Below are positions 1 through 5,755 of a stretch of DNA of 14,155 nt, piece after piece. Within the stretch, counting starts at the first letter, position 1, and the number at the start of each line of letters is the position of its first letter. The notes below the pieces were generated by a model, which did no database searches, was not told the DNA's origin, and saw only the letters and a list, made by a program, of their open reading frames with translations. Position numbers and translations under genes: made by a program. This stretch comes from CAKVLS01 sp045638465 (lineage in GTDB: Bacteria; Bacillota; Clostridia; Christensenellales; UBA1242): positions 1 through 14,155 of the forward strand of contig JAZUBK010000010.1 of NCBI GenBank assembly GCA_045638465.1. Direction: 5' to 3'.

Positions 1-35
1 CCACATTGGGTACATTTTGCTGGAACTAATCCCAT
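1..35 (-). CDS. Zinc-ribbon protein, N-terminus only (cut by window edge)
   Basis: Reading leftwards from an ATG at 35, the first eleven codons give MGLVPAKCTQC, and the next partial codon begins GG (Gly). A GGGAGGG ribosome binding site lies 7 bases upstream, and a TTGACA-17-TAAAAT promoter sits behind that at 87-115. The CxxCG pair so close to the start is the first half of a zinc ribbon. From memory, Bacillota have a family of proteins that begin almost identically and have a second CxxC about 15-20 residues later, but that part lies outside the window. Function is unknown. The call rests on 11 residues plus good expression signals. Confidence 0.6.
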   Translation of the reverse strand, partial: MGLVPAKCTQC

Positions 36-86
36 AAAAAATCCCTCCCTTTTTCTTTAAGTATATAAATAAATTTTACTTTTATA

Positions 87-115
87 ATTTTACAATTTAT
101 ATATATTTTTGTCAA
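87..115 (-). promoter_or_regulatory. Promoter for the zinc-ribbon gene
   Basis: On the minus strand, TTGACA (110-115), a 17-base spacer and TAAAAT (87-92) form a near-consensus sigma-A promoter. Transcription would start near 80, giving a leader of about 45 bases to the ATG at 35. Confidence 0.7.
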
Positions 116-133
116 ATAATTCAATAATTATAA

Positions 134-164
134 AAAACACACCTCTAGATGTGAGGTGTTTTTT
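134..164. terminator. Bidirectional terminator
   Basis: ACACCTC (139-145) pairs with GAGGTGT (153-159) around a 7-base loop. An A-run lies before and a T-run after, so it can act as an intrinsic terminator in either direction. Its obvious use is ending the minus-strand membrane protein gene at 187 and insulating the promoter at 87-115. Confidence 0.75.
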
Positions 165-186
165 AATTGTTTTTCTCTAAATTTGA

Positions 187-942
187 TTATTTTTTTCTTT
201 TGAAAATTGCCTTTCTATCCCCTATCAAATAGAAAAGATTTACGTATACAAACATAAATAACATATATAGTGCAAGATAAACAGCATATCCCATACCAAC
301 TATCTCTTGCACTTCATTGTTTGGCATAAAATAAAATGGATCGGCATTTATCTTCAAAACATAAATCTCTAAAAGGCTGTATATAATGATAACAACAAAA
401 GCGATTGCTTCTTTCCAGCAAGTCTTATACCTAAACTCTGTAAGCCCCAAAGTCATAAACAATATACTCATAACAAAGAATAGAGAGTGAGTTACAATAG
501 AATATAATTGTTCAAACAAAATATATTTGTTTATAAAACCCGCACCCGGATAAGCAAAGAATATTATTGCACAAATCAAACTTACAATAGAAGCAATATT
601 ATACCAAGCTTTTTTGTTAAAGATAGAAGCAAGTATAACAAGAACACAAGATATAGCACAACCTGGTCTTGGAAGTAATATGTACATAATATTATTGAAA
701 GTTAACTCTTTGTTAATAAAGCCTGTAATTCTTCTTATTATGCCAAACACAAGAATAATCATTGCAAGGGTAAATAAAAAAATCCTCTTTGCTTTTTCAC
801 TTCTCTTTCTAAATAAAATTGTAGAAATTATAACCATGGCTGCACACAATACCAAGGTAATTATGTGTAAAGGTCCAAAAACACCATCTCCTGGAGCGTT
901 TGGATTAGGGTATGTACTAAGTATCCATTGCTTAAAAGTCAT
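187..942 (-). CDS. YwaF/TIGR02206-like integral membrane protein
   Basis: A very hydrophobic 251-residue protein with about seven predicted membrane segments and a basic C-terminus (DRKAIFKRKK), so it is an integral membrane protein. The FGPLHI near the first segment, LPRPGC before the fourth and a conserved-looking THSLFF in the middle resemble the YwaF/TIGR02206 (TMEM164-like) family, which has no established role. The start was set at the ATG at 942 (MTFKQW), because GAGGTG lies 6 bases upstream. A longer reading from 987 adds 15 residues but has no comparable ribosome binding site. It is transcribed alone, with a promoter at 967-995 and a terminator at 134-164. Family assignment is by eye only. 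Confidence 0.6.
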   Translation of the reverse strand: MTFKQWILSTYPNPNAPGDGVFGPLHIITLVLCAAMVIISTILFRKRSEKAKRIFLFTLAMIILVFGIIRRITGFINKELTFNNIMYILLPRPGCAISCVLVILASIFNKKAWYNIASIVSLICAIIFFAYPGAGFINKYILFEQLYSIVTHSLFFVMSILFMTLGLTEFRYKTCWKEAIAFVVIIIYSLLEIYVLKINADPFYFMPNNEVQEIVGMGYAVYLALYMLFMFVYVNLFYLIGDRKAIFKRKK

Positions 943-966
943 ATATAACACCTCACTTGTACTTTT

Positions 967-995
967 ATTATAAAAAACAAATAACAAAAAGTAAA
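967..995 (-). promoter_or_regulatory. Promoter for the YwaF-like gene
   Basis: On the minus strand, TTTACT (990-995), a 17-base spacer and TATAAT (967-972). The -10 is perfect and the -35 is moderate. Transcription would start near 960, about 18 bases before the ATG at 942. Confidence 0.6.
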
Positions 996-1078
996 TTTTT
1001 TTAATAGATTATGTGATTAATTTTTTTATAAATAAATGTCCTAAAAAAGTCCCTTGCAAATTTTAGTTGAAAAAGTTG

Positions 1079-1108
1079 TTTGATAAATACATCAAAAAGG
1101 ACTATACT
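1079..1108 (+). promoter_or_regulatory. dinB promoter with overlapping dyad
   Basis: TTGATA (1080-1085), 17 bases, TATACT (1103-1108). An inverted repeat, TTTGAT (1079-1084) and ATCAAA (1091-1096) separated by 6 bases, covers the -35 and the upstream half of the spacer, which is a plausible repressor site. It does not look like the Bacillus-type LexA box (CGAAC...GTTYG). Confidence 0.55.
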
Positions 1109-1125
1109 AAACATAGGAGATATTA

Positions 1126-2346
1126 ATGGAAAGAGTTATTTTGCACTGTGATTTGAATAACTTTTACGCATCAGTTGAGTGTTTGCGTCACCCTGAACTT
1201 GCAGGAAAACCACTGGCTGTATCGGGCAACCCACGTACACGTACAGGTATTATTTTGGCCAAGAACACTTTAGCAAAGTCTATGGGCGTACAAACAGGCG
1301 ACGTTATATGGAAAGCAAGGCAAAAGTGCCCTGACCTTATATGCGTCGCACCTCACCACGAAGAGTACGCTATATACTCTAAAAAAGTGCGTGATATATA
1401 CCTAAGATACACAGACAAAGTAGAACCTTTTGGCTTAGATGAGTGTTGGCTAGATGTAACACATAGCACAAAGCTTTTTGGCTCAGGAAAGCAAATAGCA
1501 GATACTTTACGCAAAACTATAAAAGAAGAACTTAGCCTTACAATTTCGGTAGGAGTTAGCTTTTGCAAGATGTTTGCAAAACTGGGCTCTGACCTCAAAA
1601 AACCCGATGCCACAACAGAAATAACCAAAGAAAATTTCAAAGATGTTGTTTGGAAGCAACCCGCCAACGCACTTATGTTTGTCGGCAGACGAAGAAATGA
1701 AGTGTTAAAAAAGTTAAATATTATCACTTGCAAAGATTTGGCTATGGCTGACGAAAAAGTGCTTTCGCACTATTTTGGTGTGGGAGGAAAAGAAATAATA
1801 GACATAGCAAACGGCAAAGACGTAACTGAGGTGGCGTCTTTTGATGATAATACCGCAATCAAAAGCATCGGCAATGGCACAACCGCAATACACGATATAA
1901 CAACTGAAGATGATTTCCGCAAGATTACGTACTTTTTGTGCGATAGCATAAGTGGTCGTATGCGCAAAAAGTCTCTTTGCGGCTCTACCATCACCCTTTC
2001 AATCAGAGACAGCGGACTCAAGTGGGTATCCTTTAGCAAAACTTACCCATCGCCTATTTGTCATACAAAAGACCTATTTGACTGCGTAATGAAAATATAT
2101 AAAGCAAATTGGAAAACAGGAACACCAATAAGGTCTATGAGGGTTGCGTGTTCCAACCTTCTAAGTGATGATTTCGATAGGCAACTTGATTTGTTTTCTA
2201 CCGCTCAAAAAGATACAAAAAAGACAAATGAAGAACAAAGCATCGACAAAATACGTGAAAAGTACGGAAGTTTCGGAATTCAAAAAGCCCTGCTACTTAA
2301 CACAAACGACCTTATACGCACAGTAGATGATGACGAATTTTATTAA
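1126..2346 (+). CDS. dinB: DNA polymerase IV (Y-family translesion polymerase)
   Basis: A 406-residue Y-family polymerase that copies past damaged bases with low fidelity. The palm begins with HCDLNNFYASVE; Asp9 is the first metal ligand, and the second site is FGLDECWLD with Asp105 and Glu106. Tyr14 occupies the steric-gate position. Helix-hairpin-helix and little-finger regions follow, for example KSIGNGTT. Near the C-terminus QLDLF (353-357) is a textbook beta-clamp binding motif, so it should be recruited to the sliding clamp. The start ATG has AGGAGA 5 bases upstream and a short leader from the promoter at 1080-1108. It is convergent with degV across a shared terminator. I see no SOS box of the known kind. 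Confidence 0.95.
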   Translation: MERVILHCDLNNFYASVECLRHPELAGKPLAVSGNPRTRTGIILAKNTLAKSMGVQTGDVIWKARQKCPDLICVAPHHEEYAIYSKKVRDIYLRYTDKVEPFGLDECWLDVTHSTKLFGSGKQIADTLRKTIKEELSLTISVGVSFCKMFAKLGSDLKKPDATTEITKENFKDVVWKQPANALMFVGRRRNEVLKKLNIITCKDLAMADEKVLSHYFGVGGKEIIDIANGKDVTEVASFDDNTAIKSIGNGTTAIHDITTEDDFRKITYFLCDSISGRMRKKSLCGSTITLSIRDSGLKWVSFSKTYPSPICHTKDLFDCVMKIYKANWKTGTPIRSMRVACSNLLSDDFDRQLDLFSTAQKDTKKTNEEQSIDKIREKYGSFGIQKALLLNTNDLIRTVDDDEFY

Positions 2347-2399
2347 TAATCTTTAGTGAAATTATTATATACTTTAAAGAAACTGTCACTTTTTTTAAA

Positions 2400-2440
2400 A
2401 TAAAAAAAACAAGTAGTGTATATACTACTTGTTTTTTGCT
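2400..2440. terminator. Bidirectional terminator between dinB and degV
   Basis: ACAAGTAGT (2409-2417) and ACTACTTGT (2424-2432) form a perfect 9-bp stem with a 6-base loop, flanked by an A-run on the left and a T-run on the right. It serves the converging dinB (+) and lysS-degV (-) transcripts. Confidence 0.85.
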
Positions 2441-2452
2441 TTTTATATGTTA

Positions 2453-3319
2453 TTATCTATGCTTTGCTCTAAATACAAGAGCTAGTACATTAGGACCTGC
2501 GTGAGATCCGATGATAGGACCAACAGGTTGAATCCATACGTTAGCATCACTACCAACTACTTTTACAACTTCTTCTTTCAAAAGTTTTGCATCTTCTTCA
2601 CAAGAAGCGTGCATAACAATTATTGGATAATCAGCAACAGCATCACCTGTTTCTTTCATTATATCAATAAGTTTTGTAATGATACCTTTACGACCTTTGC
2701 AAGTAGCATATTTTACCACTTTACCCTCATCATTACATTTCAAAATTGGTTTGATACCAAGAAGTGTTCCTGCAATAGCAGTTGCGGCAGATACTCTACC
2801 ACCACGTTTTAGGTGGAACAAATCATCTACACCAAAGTAACATGCTACTTTTTGTTTCATATCTTCAAGATACTTATGCACCTCTTCCAAAGACCAACCT
2901 TGGTTTAGTTTTTTTACCGCATCATATACCAAGATTCCTGATTGCATAGTAACGCCTAAGGTGTCACAAACAAGGAATTTTCTTTCTGGGTATTTCAAAA
3001 GCAACCTATCAACAAGCGCAGCAAAACTATTAAAAGTAGAAGTTAGTGCTGAAGAAAAGTGAATAAATAGTATATCATCACCTTTTTTCAAAATTCCTTC
3101 AAAATACTCTTCTAAAACAAACTCATTAATCAAAGAAGTTGAAGGGATTGCGCCTTTTTTTAATTTTGCGTAATATTCATCAAAATCTTCTGGCTCAACA
3201 AGTTGTTTTTCTTGTTCTACTCCGTCAAGAAGGAATGGAAACTCCAAAACATTAACTTTAAGTTCTTTAATTTGATCCTTCCATAGATCACATGCAGAAT
3301 CGCATACTACAGTTAGCAT
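2453..3319 (-). CDS. DegV family fatty-acid-binding protein
   Basis: 288 residues, the usual DegV length. The N-terminal strand TVVCDSACDL is the DegV signature. PSTSLIN (about 100-106), the Ser-rich HFSSALTSTFNS stretch and KRGGRVS (about 167-173) match the conserved ligand-pocket positions of the family. DegV/FakB proteins bind a fatty acid; FakB members present it to the kinase FakA, but no FakA gene is visible here, so the partner and role are unproven. The ATG has AGGAGAT upstream. It lies 24 bases after lysS with no terminator between, so the two are probably cotranscribed, and the unit ends at the hairpin at 2400-2440. Confidence 0.9.
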   Translation of the reverse strand: MLTVVCDSACDLWKDQIKELKVNVLEFPFLLDGVEQEKQLVEPEDFDEYYAKLKKGAIPSTSLINEFVLEEYFEGILKKGDDILFIHFSSALTSTFNSFAALVDRLLLKYPERKFLVCDTLGVTMQSGILVYDAVKKLNQGWSLEEVHKYLEDMKQKVACYFGVDDLFHLKRGGRVSAATAIAGTLLGIKPILKCNDEGKVVKYATCKGRKGIITKLIDIMKETGDAVADYPIIVMHASCEEDAKLLKEEVVKVVGSDANVWIQPVGPIIGSHAGPNVLALVFRAKHR

Positions 3320-3343
3320 AAATATCTCCTAAATTTATTTTTA

Positions 3344-4828
3344 TTATTTCATCATTGGGAATAATACAACATCTCTGATTGATGGTTGAGAAGTAAGTAA
3401 AACCATAAGTCTATCTACACCAAAACCAAGACCAGAAATAGGTGGCATACCGTGTTCCATAGCAAGTAGGAAGTCTTCGTCTAGATCCATCGCCTCATCG
3501 TCGCCGTCAAGTTTTGCTTTTGCTTGATCTTCTAGTGCTTCTCTTTGAACGATAGGGTCAACAAGCTCAGAATAAGCTTTACAAATTTCATCGCCTAGTA
3601 CCAACACTTGGAACATATCAATACGTCTTGCGTCTTCGTCGTTTCTACGAGCAAGAGGAACAAGACATGCTGGATAGTTGTATAGAACAGTAGGTTCTAC
3701 GATATGTTGTCTAATCTTTCTCTTATAAACAATATCAATTACACCACCAACAGTTTTGCATTGGTCAAATTCGTCAGCATCAAATAGACCTGTTGCAACA
3801 ACATCTTTTTTGAATTCGTTTACATCAGTATAATCAAGAACATTTAGCCCTAAGATCTTGTTTACTTCTTCTGTGTAGTTAATTCTTCTAAAATCTTTAC
3901 TAAAGTCTAGTGTAACATCACCAACAGTAAGTTCCAAACTTCCGTTGATTTCCATAAGAGCACCGCGGATAAAGTCTGTAAAGAATTTGATATTATCTTC
4001 AAAATTCCAGTAACTTGCGTACCATTCTACCATTGTAAATTCTTGCAAGTGGCTTGGGTCCATACCTTCGTTACGGAAACACTTTGCAACCTCAAATACT
4101 CTATCAAAGCCACCAGCAATAACTTGCTTTAGGTATACTTCTGGAGCAATTCTTAGGTTGCATTCTTTATCCAAAGCATTGTGGTGTGTAAAGAAAGGTT
4201 TTGCAGACGCACCACAAACAGCGCCTTGAAGTATTGGAGTTTCAACTTCCAAGAATCCGTTTTCGCCCAAAAACTTACGGATATATGTAAGAAGTTTGCT
4301 TCTTTTCAAAAATACAGTTCTGCTCTCTTCGTTAGAAACAAGGTCCATATATCTTTCTCTATATCTTTGTTCGATATTAGATAGACCATGGAATTTTTCT
4401 GGAAGTGGAAGCATAGCCTTTGATAGCAAACTAAATTCTCTAGTTCTTACAGTAACTTCGCCTGTGTGTGTAACATAAAGCTCACCAGTAACACCTACAA
4501 AGTCACCTACGTCTACCATTTGTTTGTAGAAAGTATAAGTTTCTTCGTCCATTTCGTTACGACCGATAGATACTTGAATCTTTCCTTCGATATCTTGGAT
4601 AACGAAAAAGCTTAGTTTACCCATAATTCTTCTAAAAGTCATTCTACCGCAAACAGAAACAGTAGTTCCTTCTGGCAAATTTCTAGCCTCACAAATCTTG
4701 TGTGTTCTATCAAACTTTTCGGCATATGGAATCTTGCCTTCTGCTTTTAGCTTTTCAATTTTTCCTCTTCTTATATCAATTTCGTGTGATAATTCTTGAG
4801 TGTTTTGATTATTGTTTTCTTGTGCCAT
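3344..4828 (-). CDS. lysS: Lysyl-tRNA synthetase, class II
   Basis: 494 residues, as expected for LysRS. An N-terminal OB-fold anticodon-binding domain (about 55-140) is followed by a class II catalytic core. It has motif 1 around 180-200 (ENGFLEVETPIL), motif 2 at 245-270 (FRNEGMD...EFTMVEW) and motif 3 at the C-terminus (GLGFGVDRLMVLL, with the invariant Arg). It charges tRNA-Lys with lysine. Motif 2 reads DPSHLQEF where common bacterial LysRS has a form like STRHNPEF; His and the EFTM segment are kept, so it should be active but belongs to a divergent subgroup. The AAGGAA ribosome binding site is close to the ATG. Upstream there is a possible own promoter (4853-4881) and a Lys-rich leader unit (4910-5098). 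Confidence 0.96.
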   Translation of the reverse strand: MAQENNNQNTQELSHEIDIRRGKIEKLKAEGKIPYAEKFDRTHKICEARNLPEGTTVSVCGRMTFRRIMGKLSFFVIQDIEGKIQVSIGRNEMDEETYTFYKQMVDVGDFVGVTGELYVTHTGEVTVRTREFSLLSKAMLPLPEKFHGLSNIEQRYRERYMDLVSNEESRTVFLKRSKLLTYIRKFLGENGFLEVETPILQGAVCGASAKPFFTHHNALDKECNLRIAPEVYLKQVIAGGFDRVFEVAKCFRNEGMDPSHLQEFTMVEWYASYWNFEDNIKFFTDFIRGALMEINGSLELTVGDVTLDFSKDFRRINYTEEVNKILGLNVLDYTDVNEFKKDVVATGLFDADEFDQCKTVGGVIDIVYKRKIRQHIVEPTVLYNYPACLVPLARRNDEDARRIDMFQVLVLGDEICKAYSELVDPIVQREALEDQAKAKLDGDDEAMDLDEDFLLAMEHGMPPISGLGFGVDRLMVLLTSQPSIRDVVLFPMMK

Positions 4829-4852
4829 AATTTTTTCCTTTTTACCTTTTTG

Positions 4853-4881
4853 ATAATAACATATTTAACAAAGCAATTCAA
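4853..4881 (-). promoter_or_regulatory. Possible lysS-proximal promoter
   Basis: Minus strand TTGAAT (4876-4881), 17 bases, TATTAT (4853-4858). It lies downstream of the leader terminator, so if used it would bypass attenuation. The match is only moderate, in very AT-rich DNA. Confidence 0.4.
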
Positions 4882-4904
4882 CTAATAATAACTATTTTAT
4901 ATAA

Positions 4905-4952
4905 TTTATATAAAAAAAGCGATATAGCCATAATTTTGTGCTATACCGCTTT
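4905..4952 (-). terminator. Terminator/attenuator ahead of lysS
   Basis: On the minus strand a 13-bp stem (4940-4952 with 4916-4928), containing GCGGTATAGC and GCTATATCGC, has an 11-base loop and is followed by a run of T. One pair is G-U in the minus-strand RNA but would be an A-C mismatch in a plus-strand RNA, so the hairpin is built for the minus direction. It ends transcripts from the promoter at 5070-5098 and from the transglycosylase gene, and it may act as an attenuator for lysS 77 bases downstream. Confidence 0.8.
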
Positions 4953-4974
4953 GCAACAAAACAATGACCAAATA

Positions 4975-5025
4975 TTATTTAGCCTTAGATTTTTTATTGC
5001 ATTTTTTTATAGAAATAATTGTCAT
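4975..5025 (-). CDS. Lysine-rich 16-residue leader peptide (candidate)
   Basis: The ORF reads MTIISIKKCNKKSKAK and stops at TAA. Six of its sixteen residues are lysine, all in the second half. AAAGGG lies 7 bases before the ATG, which is a good ribosome binding site for such a short frame. A consensus promoter begins the transcript about 38 bases upstream, and the stop codon lies 22 bases before a strong terminator. The next gene is lysyl-tRNA synthetase. The order promoter, Lys-rich peptide, terminator, lysS is that of classical leader-peptide attenuation, where ribosome stalling at Lys codons under low charged tRNA-Lys would block termination. I could not find a convincing antiterminator pairing by eye. 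In AT-rich DNA, Lys codons (AAA) also arise by chance. Confidence 0.5.
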   Translation of the reverse strand: MTIISIKKCNKKSKAK

Positions 5026-5069
5026 TAAAATTCCCTTTGTTATCACGAATATTTATTTTCGCTAAAAGT

Positions 5070-5098
5070 AGTATACTCTTATCAAAAAAAATTGTCAA
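5070..5098 (-). promoter_or_regulatory. Promoter of the lysS leader unit
   Basis: Minus strand TTGACA (5093-5098), 17 bases, TATACT (5070-5075). The -35 is perfect and starts directly after the transglycosylase stop codon. The start site would be near 5063, giving an RNA of about 155 nt up to the terminator at 4905-4952. Confidence 0.75.
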
Positions 5099-5100
5099 GG

Positions 5101-5652
5101 CTATAGTTTAGATTTATAAATCTCTTTACCCTGCCGCACCTTTTCTACATAAACTCGTGTTTGGGCGTATGGAATATATTTCAAAGTTTTTCCATCATCT
5201 GAATAGCGGCTGTCACTTAGCCATCTTTTGACCACACCTTCTCCTGCGTTGTAACATGCAAGAACTGTTTTTTCATCTTCAAACTTTTCGCCAAGGTACA
5301 TCAAATATTTGCAACCCAGTCTAATATTTGTATCACTATTTATAAGGCTATTTGCCTCAAGATTTTCGCCCAACATACCAGATACAAAAAGTGCTGTTTT
5401 TGGCATCAGTTGCATAAGCCCAACCGCCCCTTTGTCAGATATAGCCTTTTTGTCAAAGCCACTTTCGACATTGATGACACTAGCAACAAGTTCGGGCTTA
5501 AGATCAAATTTGTCTGCATACAATCTTATACTATCCCTATAATTTAGTGGGTATTTTAGCCAAAAGTAAGCCAAAGTGCCAATTACCATAATAAGCACAA
5601 ATCCTAAAATAGAGGCAAAAGATATAAAGATTTTTCTTTCTATTTTGTCCAT
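5101..5652 (-). CDS. Membrane-anchored lytic transglycosylase (SLT domain)
   Basis: 183 residues: an uncleaved-looking N-terminal membrane anchor (about 8-32) followed by a Slt/lysozyme-like domain. The catalytic Glu is Glu63 in NVESGFDKKA, followed by GAVGLMQLMP and, near the C-terminus, ACYNAGEGVVKRWL, the standard family-1 motifs. The enzyme cleaves the MurNAc-GlcNAc bond of peptidoglycan from outside the membrane. It resembles short Clostridia/YjbJ-type transglycosylases. The start is supported by the anchor position, but its ribosome binding site is poor. A TATACT at 5659-5664 would place the transcription start almost on the ATG, so translation may be nearly leaderless or depend on polA read-through. 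The terminator at 4905-4952 is the first one downstream. Confidence 0.88.
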   Translation of the reverse strand: MDKIERKIFISFASILGFVLIMVIGTLAYFWLKYPLNYRDSIRLYADKFDLKPELVASVINVESGFDKKAISDKGAVGLMQLMPKTALFVSGMLGENLEANSLINSDTNIRLGCKYLMYLGEKFEDEKTVLACYNAGEGVVKRWLSDSRYSDDGKTLKYIPYAQTRVYVEKVRQGKEIYKSKL

Positions 5653-5683
5653 ATCTTTAGTATATGCAAAAGTAAAAACATTT

Positions 5684-5717
5684 ATAAAAAAAGCAGCGAC
5701 AAAAAAGTCTCTGCTTT
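5684..5717 (-). terminator. polA terminator
   Basis: On the minus strand AAAGCAG-A-GAC pairs with GTC-G-CTGCTTT around a T-only loop (5701-5706), with one internal mismatch, followed by a T-run. It lies about 40 bases after the polA stop codon. Confidence 0.75.
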
Positions 5718-5755
5718 ATTTTTTATTACATTTCAAAAGAAACTCAAAAGTGCAA

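Noticed and set aside
614..973. Plus-strand 119-codon frame
   Set aside because: It is a shadow of the minus-strand membrane protein, whose frame has membrane segments, a promoter and a ribosome binding site.
4829..5100. T-box or lysine riboswitch ahead of lysS
   Set aside because: There is no T-box AGGGTGG sequence or antiterminator bulge, and the leader of about 155 nt is too short and simple for an L-box.
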